Positions 1-9,663 are shown, counted from the first letter of the stretch. The stretch: 64,000 bases of DNA from Corynebacterium tuscaniense (GCF_008693065.1 NZ_VXKH01000004.1:38516-102515), one strand, 5' to 3'. Numbers and translations: made by a program. The notes: generated from the letters alone by a model not told the origin.

Positions 1-957
1 AACGCCCATCTGAAAACCGCTTTCCGCCCAGCAGTAGCTGCTGCTGTGGTGCTGTTGAGCAGCTTTCATACGGGCGCATGTGGCTTGCTGCCGGCTACAC
101 AGACGGTTGAAGACAAGGTGGTGGAAGTCTTCAGCGAACCTCCGGCATACCGCCCCTTGGCTAACGGCCCCACCACGACACATCGTCGCACAATGCAGAT
201 TGGTGGGCATGAACGCGAGTATCTCGTCTCCACACCGACGGACGTTTACGCGCTCGAAGGGTTGCCGCTCATCTTGGTGTTCCACGGCTACCGCATGACC
301 ATGGATCAGATGCGTGCCACCACGGATTTTGATTCCGCCCACGCCGTTGTGGTGTATATGCAGGGTGTAGATACCGCCTGGGCTCCCGCGCCCTATGCAA
401 CGACAACGGGGGAGGAGGACCTGGCATTTTTCGACGCCGTGCGCGAGCAAATGTTGCGTGATTTCCCGGTTAATCCCTCGCGCGTGTTTGCCGCCGGTCA
501 CTCCAACGGCGGTGGTTTTGTGGCGTACGCGGCATGCCATCGCCCACACCATCTCACCGGAATAGCTTCAGTGTCTGCCGCCTATTACGAGACGGTTTTT
601 GAGGGCTGTGCGCCGATACCCATGAAACAGATTGATTTCCACGGCACAGATGACCCTGTCATCGACTATGAGGGCGGCTGGCGGTACCACACCCGCTATG
701 AGCCAATACCGCGTGTACTTGCTGAAGCAGAAAAACGGAACCACTGCGATGCTCAACCCATCTCTGCCCCCTTTGAGCGCCCAGGACAAAAACTCACCTG
801 GCAACACTGCGATGCGCCACTGGAGCACTACCGCCTCGAGGGCAGCAGACACGTGTGGCCCGGCGGTCTTATCGACATCGGGCCGGGCGCACTAACAAGC
901 AAGAACTTTGCTACAAAGACGATACTCGACTTCTTCCGCATCCCCCGGCGCAATTAA
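1..957 (+). CDS. PHB depolymerase-family esterase, probable lipoprotein (5' end outside window)
   Basis: The frame is open from the first base, so the start lies upstream of the window; 318 residues are visible. The visible N-terminus is hydrophobic and runs into a lipobox-like T-G-A-C, which fits a secreted lipoprotein. The alpha/beta-hydrolase nucleophile elbow G-H-S-N-G-G lies at about 480-520, and a late D-D-P segment and a late His supply the probable catalytic Asp and His. The family (esterase PHB depolymerase, like mycobacterial LpqC) cleaves short-chain esters or polyesters outside the membrane; the real substrate is unknown. It converges on the surface protein gene, and a hairpin overlaps its stop codon. 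The family is fairly sure; the function is generic. Confidence 0.8.
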   Translation, partial: NAHLKTAFRPAVAAAVVLLSSFHTGACGLLPATQTVEDKVVEVFSEPPAYRPLANGPTTTHRRTMQIGGHEREYLVSTPTDVYALEGLPLILVFHGYRMTMDQMRATTDFDSAHAVVVYMQGVDTAWAPAPYATTTGEEDLAFFDAVREQMLRDFPVNPSRVFAAGHSNGGGFVAYAACHRPHHLTGIASVSAAYYETVFEGCAPIPMKQIDFHGTDDPVIDYEGGWRYHTRYEPIPRVLAEAEKRNHCDAQPISAPFERPGQKLTWQHCDAPLEHYRLEGSRHVWPGGLIDIGPGALTSKNFATKTILDFFRIPRRN

Positions 958-970
958 ACACCGGGGGATG
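939..970. terminator. Hairpin overlapping the esterase stop codon, probable bidirectional terminator
   Basis: Perfect 10-bp arms (CATCCCCCGG at 939-948 and CCGGGGGATG at 961-970) enclose a 12-nt loop that holds the TAA stop of the esterase. It lies between two convergent genes. There is no strong T-run on either side, so the termination role is inferred from position and stem strength. Confidence 0.55.
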
Positions 971-981
971 AAAACCGAGAA

Positions 982-3177
982 TTACTCCGTTTCAGATGAC
1001 CCATTTCCCTTGTTAGAGGACAGTTCCTCCGTGGCGGCCTTACTCAAAGACTTCTCACCGCACACACCTGGGATCAGAGCCAAAGTGAGCAGGGTTAGTC
1101 CACCGAAGGCAGCCGCAATCGCCTGACGGTTGTCGTCGACAGCCTTTGCCAAATGCGGGTTCCAGATACCCATCTGCTTCTGGGTCTCTGCAATGAACTG
1201 GTCGATGGCAACGTTCTTCGATCCGCCGACAAGTTGCGACACAAGCGCAACTGCAGGAAGCAGGAACAGCAGCGTCCCACCAACGGTGCCGATGCAGCGA
1301 CCCAACCCCGAATTCAAGCGACCTTCCAGCTCACTGAGCCTGTCGTTCAGATCCTTATTGGTGTTCTCAAGGTCCGTGATGGCTTTGTCAGCGTCCTTGA
1401 TGCGATCCTCGAGCTCCTTATTCTTGTCCTGCGCATCCTTGATCGCGTCTTCAGCCTCCTTGATGGCATCCTCCGCGTCCTTGATGCGACCATCGAGCTC
1501 TTTATTCTTGTCCTCAAGCTCCTTGTTCTTGCCCTTGAGGTCCTCCGCTTCCTTTTCAGCGTCTTCAAGGCGCTTATTCAGGTCGTCGATGACATCTCGG
1601 ACGGGCTTTTCTTCACCTTGGTACTCAACAGTGCAGTCGCAGCCGCTTTGTTCAACCCACGTGGATGCTTCAGCCGACTCATCCGTCTCGTAGGTGACGG
1701 TGAACTTGAGCTCGCTGTCCTCCTTCGTAGGGGTGTACTTGAATGTGATCTCTTTTTCTTCACCGGGCAAGAAGGAGATCTTCTCGTCTTCGGCCACAAC
1801 GTTGCCGGCTGCATCCGTCACCTTCGGGTGGGTAATACGCGCGTTACCACCCAAACCGAGCTTCATGGTTAACTCGATTTCCTCGCCAGGCTTAGCCTTG
1901 TATGGGTTGTCCTTCGTCCACTCTTTTCCGTTAATGAGGACCTTTGCTGTTGGCTCACGAGTGGCATCGACGGATCCATCAATGCCACTGACCTTTGCTG
2001 CAGAGTTCGCTGATGCAAACCCAGCTGAGGTACCTATCTGCGGGTCAAAATCAGTTGGCGCCAAGCGGTAGTTCGTTGACTTGGCTGCAGGTACGAGGCC
2101 AATCTTCTTGATATCGTAGCTCACCCGGGCATCCTGCGGAATATTCGAAACCGTCACGCGGAATCCACCGTCTACGGGAGTTACATCAAGCTTAACCGCA
2201 TCCTTCTGCTCCTGAGTGAGTGGCGGTTGACCAGAACCAGTGATCAACGTGACCCCGGTGATCTTCGGTTCCCAGGAATCCTTATCGGTCATCTTCCACG
2301 GTTCGTCGCCATTGTTACCGTCGTTCTTGGGAACGTAAGTCACCGCAGCGGTGCCACTCGGAGGGTTGACGGGAGTAATCGCGTGCATTCCAAGATGCAC
2401 GTCAAAGCCATTGGGATCAACAAAAGCATCGGTCCAGGATTGGTACTTTTTGTCGTTCTCATTCTGGCCACTGACAATTTGCTTGTATGTGACGCTGAAC
2501 CCGAATGGAGTTGTATCGGCGGAGCTCACGGTGCCGTCAGTCAGTCGCGTCCAGTACTTCACTGGCTGGTCCTCAAGGACACGGGAACTACCAGTCGGGC
2601 CTGACTCTAAACCATCACCAGTACCGTAGAAGGACCCGTGTACGGAAATGGGGACACTGACTGGGACGATGCCCGATACGTCGTCGGCGTTATCCAAGCC
2701 CGTGATGGAAATGCCGTTAGCAATTTTGCCGGCGCCGAACCGAGCATTCGTGTTCTTAACTTGAAGGACTTTATTCGAACTTCCGGGAATGCCAAACGTC
2801 GCGTCTGCAGTGCCCACGGAGACACCACCGCCAGAGTGTTCTTCTTTAGCAGCACCGAAGAAGACCTCGATTGTGGAACCCTTGGACACCTTTGCCATAT
2901 CGACATTCAAACGGATCTTCCAGCCCGCCTGCAGTTCAACATTGCCGTTAGCCAATGCGTCATAATCCGCGGTGATCTTGTTGCCGTCCTTGTCAAAGAT
3001 GCCTTCAACTACGACCGCATCAGCCGGGATATTTGTATTGCTCTGAGCAATAGCCGCCGGCGCACCAAGCGGAGACGCGGTGTCAAGCACCTGGACACCA
3101 GAGACAGCGAGGCCAGCGGCAACCGCGATGGACATGACACGGTTGAAGCGGAACGTTGTATCGCGGGGGATACGCAT
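982..3177 (-). CDS. Large secreted coiled-coil surface protein with corynebacterial-type C-terminal membrane module
   Basis: 731 residues from an ATG at 3177, chosen because TAGGAG lies just upstream and a signal peptide follows at once (cleavage near A-I-A-Q, about residue 45). A longer frame to 3261 would bury the signal peptide. Residues about 50-520 look like beta-rich, Ig-like surface domains. Residues about 525-620 are a highly charged coiled coil rich in Glu, Asp and Lys. Then come a hydrophobic stretch (about 627-650), a linker with M-G-I-W-N-P, a second hydrophobic stretch (about 686-705) and a short hydrophilic tail. There is no LPXTG motif. The C-terminal layout resembles a module I recall from other corynebacterial envelope proteins. 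A role in adhesion or envelope structure is inferred from architecture only. Confidence 0.7.
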   Translation of the reverse strand: MRIPRDTTFRFNRVMSIAVAAGLAVSGVQVLDTASPLGAPAAIAQSNTNIPADAVVVEGIFDKDGNKITADYDALANGNVELQAGWKIRLNVDMAKVSKGSTIEVFFGAAKEEHSGGGVSVGTADATFGIPGSSNKVLQVKNTNARFGAGKIANGISITGLDNADDVSGIVPVSVPISVHGSFYGTGDGLESGPTGSSRVLEDQPVKYWTRLTDGTVSSADTTPFGFSVTYKQIVSGQNENDKKYQSWTDAFVDPNGFDVHLGMHAITPVNPPSGTAAVTYVPKNDGNNGDEPWKMTDKDSWEPKITGVTLITGSGQPPLTQEQKDAVKLDVTPVDGGFRVTVSNIPQDARVSYDIKKIGLVPAAKSTNYRLAPTDFDPQIGTSAGFASANSAAKVSGIDGSVDATREPTAKVLINGKEWTKDNPYKAKPGEEIELTMKLGLGGNARITHPKVTDAAGNVVAEDEKISFLPGEEKEITFKYTPTKEDSELKFTVTYETDESAEASTWVEQSGCDCTVEYQGEEKPVRDVIDDLNKRLEDAEKEAEDLKGKNKELEDKNKELDGRIKDAEDAIKEAEDAIKDAQDKNKELEDRIKDADKAITDLENTNKDLNDRLSELEGRLNSGLGRCIGTVGGTLLFLLPAVALVSQLVGGSKNVAIDQFIAETQKQMGIWNPHLAKAVDDNRQAIAAAFGGLTLLTLALIPGVCGEKSLSKAATEELSSNKGNGSSETE
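1335..1580 (-). repeat. Degenerate internal repeats encoding the coiled coil
   Basis: Near-copies of a segment reading GAGCTCCTTATTCTTGTCCT on the plus strand, and of shorter CTTGATGGCATCC- or CTTGATGCGA-type units, recur through this stretch. They encode repeated K-E-L-E-D, I-K-D-A-E and D-A-I-K-E-A-E blocks. This is coding repeat DNA that could change length by slippage or recombination; it is not a CRISPR array. Confidence 0.65.
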
Positions 3178-3356
3178 ATATGAACTCCTAGCGTTGGGGA
3201 CCACAAAGGGAAGTGGTAGTGGATCTAGCTGTTCACTGGGCCTGACCCCCGTGGTCAGCATGTAACATCCACGGTTTTGCCAGCACAGTTCCAGCCAGAT
3301 ATAAGATTCCAGTGCAACATAATAGTGGAACTGGTAACTACTGGCATAGCTGGTGG

Positions 3357-5000
3357 CTAATTGGGGGTAGTTGACGCGGAATTGTCTGTCGGCGGCCCAG
3401 CAGATTCGGCACGCAATTGACTCCGCCTGTTCTCAATAAAGGTGCGCTCCGCCAAGGACTCGCCAGCACCATCCTGAAGATGCACAACTACATTAAGGCC
3501 AAGGGCTTCGAGGTCTTCGACATCTTCGCGGTACATAGCAACGGAACTGATCGTGCATTCATCCGTATTGATATTCGAGGCGCGGATCTCCTTCACGGTG
3601 TCCACGTTCGCGTGTTGTGAAGGCATAGCCAGCATGATCATGTCGATCTGGTGACTGTCTTTGACGCGCTCCCAGAAATCAATATCCGTCGCATCGCCTT
3701 CAACAACGTTGTAGCCACGTTCCTGGAGGTGTCGCACACGTGCCGGGTCATGCTCAACACCAAGGACCTTTGCGCCGTACACCTCACTTAGTTCGGTGTA
3801 GCAGGCTAAACCGAGTCGGCCGACACCGAGGACGAGCGCGTGGGCGTCGCCAAGTTCGATAGGACGATCCTCTGGGTGCGTCTTGTGCGGCGGACGCGTG
3901 GGCAAACGCTTAGCCAAATGGGCAGCACGGGAAACACTTTGTGGGTTAAGAATTGCGGAGATAACAAAACTCATCGATACCGCGAGCACAAGGGAAAGCA
4001 GCCAACGTTGGTCGAGCCAGCCATCCTCAACACCGAGTGTCGCAATGATGAGTGCGAACTCGGAGTAGTTCGCTAATAGGAGCGCAGTAAGCACCGAAGT
4101 ACGGTTACGCAAGCCGAGAAGCCACAAAATTGCCCAGTAGGCGACGGCTTGGAACGGTAGCAACAGGAGCAGCAAGCCAGCATCGATAACGTTTTCCCAC
4201 GTAGGCAACCCGAGGAAGCCAATGTTGACAAAGAAGCCGACCAGCAACAGCTCCTTCAGGGTGAACAGCGAATGGCTCAGTTGTTCCGCGCCAGGGGAGC
4301 GGGAGAGGACAACACCCATGATTAGGGCACCGAGGCTTCCGGAGAGACCGACCAATTCGAAGAGCGCGTAGCCGGGGAGCAGCGCCATGACGATGCCAAA
4401 AAGTGCACCGAGTTCGCCGTGGCCAAGTTTGTACCAACGACGCGTTGTCAATGCGAGCAACGGAACGATGGGGATAAGGAGCAGGGCAGCTAAGTGTGGC
4501 GGCTGGCCGCGGAGCACACTCATGAAGGCAACAGCAAGGATGTCCTGCATGATCAGCACGCCGATGCAGATATTGCCGTACAGTGCTTGCTCATCACCGC
4601 GGTCCTGCAGGATCTTGATCACCACAATGGTGCTTGAGAAGCTCAACACAAGGGCAATATCAACTGCCACCTCAAAAGTGGTGGGGCCAAATGCGCCAAG
4701 AGCCCCGAGGCCGGTAATGAAGCCGGCACCGACCACCGTCATGAGAAGCACGTGACTGGTTGCTGTAAGCCACATCGCCTTATCTGTCAGTGCCTTCAGA
4801 TCCAGGCGCAGACCAATGGCAAAAAGCATGAGGGTTACACCGATATCGGCGAAAAGATCAAGCGCCGCAACATGCTCAACACCCATCGCGTTGAGCGCAA
4901 AACCAGCAGCGAGGAATCCAATGAGCGGTGGCAGACGCACTGCCCACGCGATGAGACCGCAGCCAAAAACGACTGCGAGGTACGTGAGTAACAGATCCAC
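3357..5000 (-). CDS. CPA2-family monovalent cation:H+ antiporter with C-terminal TrkA-N (RCK) domain
   Basis: 547 residues starting with GTG at 5000. Residues about 1-380 form a dozen or so hydrophobic segments of the Na+/H+ exchanger fold. Residues about 395-510 form a Rossmann domain with G-V-G-R-L-G, typical of nucleotide-sensing TrkA-N/RCK modules in KefB/YbaL-type transporters. The C-terminus is short and polar. The protein should exchange K+ or Na+ for protons and be gated by a nucleotide. It is divergent from the MFS gene, with about 107 bp between the starts. No clear ribosome site precedes the GTG. Ion specificity cannot be read from sequence. Confidence 0.85.
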   Translation of the reverse strand: MDLLLTYLAVVFGCGLIAWAVRLPPLIGFLAAGFALNAMGVEHVAALDLFADIGVTLMLFAIGLRLDLKALTDKAMWLTATSHVLLMTVVGAGFITGLGALGAFGPTTFEVAVDIALVLSFSSTIVVIKILQDRGDEQALYGNICIGVLIMQDILAVAFMSVLRGQPPHLAALLLIPIVPLLALTTRRWYKLGHGELGALFGIVMALLPGYALFELVGLSGSLGALIMGVVLSRSPGAEQLSHSLFTLKELLLVGFFVNIGFLGLPTWENVIDAGLLLLLLPFQAVAYWAILWLLGLRNRTSVLTALLLANYSEFALIIATLGVEDGWLDQRWLLSLVLAVSMSFVISAILNPQSVSRAAHLAKRLPTRPPHKTHPEDRPIELGDAHALVLGVGRLGLACYTELSEVYGAKVLGVEHDPARVRHLQERGYNVVEGDATDIDFWERVKDSHQIDMIMLAMPSQHANVDTVKEIRASNINTDECTISSVAMYREDVEDLEALGLNVVVHLQDGAGESLAERTFIENRRSQLRAESAGPPTDNSASTTPN

Positions 5001-5107
5001 GGATAGAAGTGTGTCTCACCGGCAGGTTTTTCCGGAGCATGAAACTCGGACTACCCCAAAAGGGGAGGAACGACCCGCCCGTACGCAGGGTGATAGCAAG
5101 GTCTAGC

Positions 5108-6478
5108 ATGAGACGCGTGAAAAAACAGCGTCAAACTCGCGAACAAGAGACACCACGGAGCCAAACCTCAGACTCCACACCAAAGAACCCGCGTGAGCAG
5201 CTGACTGCTCGCGCGCTTGTCGTGTGGGTGGCGGCTTTGCTGACGTACGTCGTCGCCATCGTCGGCCGTACCTCCCTCGGTGTTGCAGGCGTGGAGGCTC
5301 TTGATCGCTTCCACATCAATGCTTCGCAGTTGGCAGTGTTTACCGCTGTTCAGGTCGGTGTCTATGCACTGGCGCAGATCCCTACCGGCATCATCATTGA
5401 CCGCATTGGCCCCAAGAAGACAATGGTCGCAGGCGCGCTCATCATGGCCATCGGCCAAGTGATCATCGCTTTCACAACCTCGTACCCACTCGCCGTCGCC
5501 GCACGTGTGTTCATCGGTGCGGGCGATGCCACAGCTTTCTTGGGAGCAATGCGCCTGTTGCCGTTGTGGTTCCCGTTGCGTCTGACTCCGCTGTTTACGC
5601 AGCTCACCGCCGGCCTAGGGCAGCTGGGGCAGTTCATCTCCGCCGTGCCCTTTCTTGCCATCCTGCATGCCGCCGGGTGGGTTCCTGCGTTCCTATCCAT
5701 CAGTACAGCGGGCCTCATCATCGCTATCGTGGGCGTCGTCGCACTTGCCGACGCCCCCGGGGCCCGCAAAGACAAGAACGCCCACCGCAGCACCGAATCG
5801 GAGCGTCTTACTATCGGTCAAACCTTGAAAATGGTCCTGACACATCCGGTGTGCTGGCAAGGCTTCTTCACTCACTGGACCGGACTCATGCACCAGTGCA
5901 TCTTTACCCTTCTCTGGGGGATGCCACTGATGACATTGGGTCTAGGACTCAGCCCCGCTCAGGCGAGTGCCGTGCTGGTGATCAACACCGCCGCTGTGAT
6001 TTTCGCCGGCCCGCTCATGGGCATGATCTCCGCCCGTACTGGGCGCAACCGCATCAATGTTGTGGCTGTCATCGCAGTCATGGATCTTGTGGTGTGGGTT
6101 GCATTCCTGTTGCCCACCAATCCGCCTGCCTTCTGGGCAGTCATTGTGTTGAACATCTTGATGGCCGCTCTCGGCGCCAAGTCCAACTTCGGCTTCGACT
6201 CTGTCCGCGAGGAAGTTGATCGCAAGATCCTTGCAACCGGCACCGGACTGGCCAATATGGGCGGTTTCGTAGCCACCATGATCGCCGCGCCCTGTGTTGG
6301 TTTCCTCCTTGACGCCACCTCCCACGGCAGCAACTACACCTGGGAATCCTTCAGGATCGGTTGGCTCGCCGTCATCGCAGTGTGGGCTTTTGGTTTCATT
6401 GGCCTCCTCGCCGCAAAGCGTGCAACGTCCAAGTACGTCAACGGGGCTAATTACCGCGTCATCGAATCGGACAGTTAG
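5108..6478 (+). CDS. Major facilitator superfamily transporter
   Basis: 456 residues from the ATG at 5108, preceded by AAGG; a longer frame back to 5009 has no ribosome site and would fill the whole divergent promoter region. The N-terminus is a basic, polar tail of about 35 residues (R-R-V-K-K-Q-R), then twelve hydrophobic segments follow. A G-x-x-x-D-R-I-G-P-K-K motif between TM2 and TM3 is the MFS signature loop. The substrate is unknown. It is related to nitrate/sugar-phosphate-type or uncharacterised actinobacterial MFS proteins. Confidence 0.8.
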   Translation: MRRVKKQRQTREQETPRSQTSDSTPKNPREQLTARALVVWVAALLTYVVAIVGRTSLGVAGVEALDRFHINASQLAVFTAVQVGVYALAQIPTGIIIDRIGPKKTMVAGALIMAIGQVIIAFTTSYPLAVAARVFIGAGDATAFLGAMRLLPLWFPLRLTPLFTQLTAGLGQLGQFISAVPFLAILHAAGWVPAFLSISTAGLIIAIVGVVALADAPGARKDKNAHRSTESERLTIGQTLKMVLTHPVCWQGFFTHWTGLMHQCIFTLLWGMPLMTLGLGLSPAQASAVLVINTAAVIFAGPLMGMISARTGRNRINVVAVIAVMDLVVWVAFLLPTNPPAFWAVIVLNILMAALGAKSNFGFDSVREEVDRKILATGTGLANMGGFVATMIAAPCVGFLLDATSHGSNYTWESFRIGWLAVIAVWAFGFIGLLAAKRATSKYVNGANYRVIESDS

Positions 6479-6574
6479 TTCGCTTCACTCCTGCAATACC
6501 GATCTCTGGAAACGAACTATTCTTCATCAAAGAAGAGCTTTTCAAATGGAATACAAGCCCCCGAAAAGATTTTG

Positions 6575-6648
6575 TCGGACTGACAGGATTTGAACCTGCG
6601 ACCCCCACACCCCCAGTGTGGTGCGCTACCAAACTGCGCCACAGCCCG
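6575..6648 (-). tRNA. tRNA-Pro (anticodon GGG)
   Basis: On the minus strand, a 74-nt cloverleaf folds fully. The acceptor stem CGGGCTG pairs with CAGTCCG and the discriminator base is A. The D-arm contains AGTTTGGTAGCGC. The anticodon stem CCACA/TGTGG carries the loop CTGGGGG, giving anticodon GGG, and the T-arm contains GGTTCAAATCC. The 3' CCA is not encoded and must be added after transcription. Confidence 0.95.
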
Positions 6649-6755
6649 TTATTCGGCGTTAATTGCAAGCGTGTAGCTTGCTCGCATCGAACGTCCGATA
6701 GATTACCCCACGGGGGGTTGATAGACGTAATCGGCTGGTCACGTAAAGTTGTCCC

Positions 6756-9053
6756 ATGAGCAAGTTTGACTGGTTCTGGAAAGCTATGGGCTCAACCGCC
6801 GAGCGCAACAACAAGAAGTCGAAAGGCATTGTGGCGCAGGCGCACGCGCTGATCGCTGGATACGAGCAGTACAGTGACGCGCAGATCGCTGAGGCGGTGC
6901 GGAGGACTGTTGTTAACGGGGAAATCCAGAAGAAGCCGGAGTTCCTGGCATTGCTCACCGTTGCCTCGACCCGCACGCTCGGTATGACCCCGTTCGAGGT
7001 GCAGAACCAGGCTGTGCTTCGCCTGCTCGAAGGCGATGTCATTCAGATGGCCACCGGTGAAGGTAAGACTCTCGTTGGTGCCATGGCTGCCACGGGTTTC
7101 GCGCTCACCGGTAAGCGAGTCCACGTCATCACGGTGAACAACTACCTCGCCGCCCGTGATGCGGAATGGATGCGGCCGCTCGTGGAGTTCTTTGGTTTGT
7201 CGGTGGCGTCGGTCACCGAGGCGTCGTCACGCGAAGATCGAGTGAGTGCGTACAGGAGTGACATTGTGTACGCGCCTGTCGCTGAGATTGGCTTTGATCA
7301 TCTCCGCGACAACCAGATCACGCACCGCAGCCAGATAGTCCAGCTGCCCGCCGATGTGGCGCTCGTCGATGAAGCAGACAGTGTGCTTGTCGACGAAGCC
7401 TTGGTCCCCCTCGTCCTCGCCGGCTCAAAGCCGGGGGAGCAGGCGACCGGCCAGATCACTGAGGCTGTATCTCACCTGGTTGAAGGGAAGGATTACACCA
7501 TTGATTCGGACCGCAGGAATGTCTTCCTTACCGATAATGGTGCGGCGAAGGTGGAGAAATCTCTTGGAATTGATTCGCTGTATTCCGATGAGAACATTGG
7601 CACGATCCTCGTGCGTGTCAACCTTGCTTTGCACGCAAAGGCCTTGTTGATCCGCGATGTTCATTACATCGTGCAGGACGGCAAGATCGACCTCGTGGAT
7701 GCCTCGCGCGGCCGCGTCGCTGAGCTGCAGCGTTGGCCTGATGGCCTGCAAGCCGCTGTCGAAGCGAAGGAAGGCCTGGATGTTTCCGAAGGCGGACGGA
7801 TCCTCGATTCCATCACACTTCAGGCACTTATGCGCCGCTACCCGCTGGTGTGTGGCATGACGGGCACTGCGGTAGAAGCCACGGATCAGCTTCACCAGTT
7901 TTATGACCTTGGCGTTTCCACGATCGAACGCGCGAAGCCATTGCAGCGTTTTGATGAGGCTGATCGGATCTACGCCACCATGGACGATAAGTTCAAAGCT
8001 CTGGTGATGGAGATCGCCTACATCCATTCCACCGGCCAGCCAGTGTTGGTGGGTACACATGATGTCGCCGAATCGGAAGCGCTCGCGGAAGCACTTGAGT
8101 CCCAGGGGATTACCGTCAACGTGCTAAACGCGAAGAACGATGAGGAAGAGGCGCGCATCGTTGCCGAGGCCGGCGATCTCGGCCGGGTAACTGTATCCAC
8201 CCAAATGGCAGGTCGCGGTACAGATATTCGCTTGGGTGGTGCTGATGAGTCTGACCGTGATGCCGTTGTGAAACTCGGTGGCCTAGCTGTGATCGGCACC
8301 GCACGTCACCGCACAGCAAGACTAGACAACCAGTTGCGTGGCCGCGCTGGTCGCCAGGGCGATCCGGGACTAAGCCTGTTCTTTGTCTCCCTCGAAGATG
8401 ACATTGTCACCGCAGGTGGTGCCGGTGAGCAGATCACTGCGCAGCCTGATGAGAATGGGCAGATTGATACCAAGCGAGTGCGCGATTTCATCGCTCATTG
8501 CCAGCGTGTCACCGAAGGTCAGTTGTTGGAAATTCATGCGCAGACGTGGAAATACAACCAGCTTTTGGCTGATCACCGCGCAATTATTGATGAACGCCGG
8601 AACACTCTCCTTGACACCAATCGCGCCTGGGAGGAACTAGCACAGCGCAGTCCGGAACGTGCCACCGAGCTCAAGGCCGCCGGAATCAACCAAGAAGTCC
8701 TAGAGCAAGCCGCCCGAGAGATCATGCTCTTCCACTTAGATGATGAGTGGTCGGAGCATCTGGCACACATGGATGAGGTACGCGAATCCATTCACTTGCG
8801 CGCCATTGCGCGTGAGACCCCACTGACGGAGTACCACCGCATTGCGGTACGCGAATTCAAAGACCTGGCCAATCGAGCTGTTGAGCAGGCTGTAGAGACG
8901 TTTAATAGCGTGCTTATCGACGCCGCCGGGGCCCACATGGCAGACGCCGGCTGGAAGCGCCCCAGCGCAACGTGGACGTACATGGTCTCGGACAATCCAT
9001 TGTCAGGCGGTGGCAACTCCGTTATTTCGGGCATCGCCAACATATTCAGGTAG
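6756..9053 (+). CDS. secA2: Accessory Sec translocase ATPase SecA2
   Basis: 765 residues from an ATG at 6756. It has the SecA DEAD motor: Walker A M-A-T-G-E-G-K-T at about residues 98-105, V-D-E-A-D for Walker B, T-G-T-A, and the second RecA-like domain with Q-M-A-G-R-G-T-D and R-G-R-A-G-R-Q-G-D. It is shorter than housekeeping SecA and lacks the cysteine-rich zinc tail, as in actinobacterial SecA2. It powers export of a subset of proteins through SecYEG. The following genes (odhI, ftsR, DUF151, merR) are in the same order as in C. glutamicum and M. tuberculosis, which supports the SecA2 assignment over SecA1. Confidence 0.93.
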   Translation: MSKFDWFWKAMGSTAERNNKKSKGIVAQAHALIAGYEQYSDAQIAEAVRRTVVNGEIQKKPEFLALLTVASTRTLGMTPFEVQNQAVLRLLEGDVIQMATGEGKTLVGAMAATGFALTGKRVHVITVNNYLAARDAEWMRPLVEFFGLSVASVTEASSREDRVSAYRSDIVYAPVAEIGFDHLRDNQITHRSQIVQLPADVALVDEADSVLVDEALVPLVLAGSKPGEQATGQITEAVSHLVEGKDYTIDSDRRNVFLTDNGAAKVEKSLGIDSLYSDENIGTILVRVNLALHAKALLIRDVHYIVQDGKIDLVDASRGRVAELQRWPDGLQAAVEAKEGLDVSEGGRILDSITLQALMRRYPLVCGMTGTAVEATDQLHQFYDLGVSTIERAKPLQRFDEADRIYATMDDKFKALVMEIAYIHSTGQPVLVGTHDVAESEALAEALESQGITVNVLNAKNDEEEARIVAEAGDLGRVTVSTQMAGRGTDIRLGGADESDRDAVVKLGGLAVIGTARHRTARLDNQLRGRAGRQGDPGLSLFFVSLEDDIVTAGGAGEQITAQPDENGQIDTKRVRDFIAHCQRVTEGQLLEIHAQTWKYNQLLADHRAIIDERRNTLLDTNRAWEELAQRSPERATELKAAGINQEVLEQAAREIMLFHLDDEWSEHLAHMDEVRESIHLRAIARETPLTEYHRIAVREFKDLANRAVEQAVETFNSVLIDAAGAHMADAGWKRPSATWTYMVSDNPLSGGGNSVISGIANIFR

Positions 9054-9234
9054 GGAAGCGGCATCGAATTAGCGTGTCGCACGTGCTTCTTTCCAGGTAA
9101 GACTGGGAAAACTCTGCGACTCAACTGGTTCTAACTCGCAGTGATCCAAGATGCCGGTATGATGATCGTGGACTAAATTTTGTACTGAAATTTGTTCGGT
9201 AAGTTTAATTCCGTCGATAGCGTCAGGAGAAGAC

Positions 9235-9663
9235 ATGAGCGAGAAAACCGGTACGCCGGAGGCACAGGTAGAAACCACTTCGGTATTCCGTGCCGATCTT
9301 CTGAAGGAGATGGAGACGGGAGCTACCGCCTCTGAGAACGTAGGCGGCGTTGAAGGCCTGCCTGAGGGCGCAGCCCTGCTCGTAGTGAAGCGTGGCCCGA
9401 ATGCTGGTGCACGTTTCCTGTTGGACCAGGACACCACCACCGCCGGCCGCCACCCGGAGGCCGACATCTTCCTCGATGACGTGACTGTTTCCCGCCGTCA
9501 CGCAGAGTTCCGCCGTAGCGCGGGTGAGTTCGAGGTTGTGGATGTCGGATCGCTCAACGGCACCTACGTCAACCGTGAGCCGCGTAACTCTCAGGCCCTG
9601 TCCACAGGTGATGAGATTCAGATTGGCAAGTTCCGTCTCGTATTCATCGCGGAAAACGCCTAA
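9235..9663 (+). CDS. odhI: FHA-domain inhibitor of 2-oxoglutarate dehydrogenase (OdhI/GarA)
   Basis: 142 residues. The N-terminus carries the E-T-T-S-V-F-R motif, with Thr14 and Thr15 as the sites phosphorylated by PknG and other Ser/Thr kinases in C. glutamicum. Residues about 55-140 are an FHA domain with G-R-H-P, S-R-R-H and N-G-T-Y phosphothreonine-binding motifs. In the unphosphorylated form the family binds and inhibits OdhA (E1 of 2-oxoglutarate dehydrogenase), steering carbon to glutamate; phosphorylation makes the FHA domain bind its own tail and releases the block. GGAGAAG precedes the ATG. The sequence closely matches the known OdhI pattern. Confidence 0.96.
   Translation: MSEKTGTPEAQVETTSVFRADLLKEMETGATASENVGGVEGLPEGAALLVVKRGPNAGARFLLDQDTTTAGRHPEADIFLDDVTVSRRHAEFRRSAGEFEVVDVGSLNGTYVNREPRNSQALSTGDEIQIGKFRLVFIAENA

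Noticed and set aside
1335..1580. Short repeats as a CRISPR array
   Set aside because: They are imperfect, in frame and encode a coiled coil; there are no equal spacers.
3178..3261. Longer start for the surface protein
   Set aside because: It would place 28 residues before the signal peptide; the ATG at 3177 has TAGGAG.
6520..6534. TTCTT/AAGAA hairpin after the MFS gene as a terminator
   Set aside because: The stem has only 5 A/T-rich base pairs, which is too weak to call.
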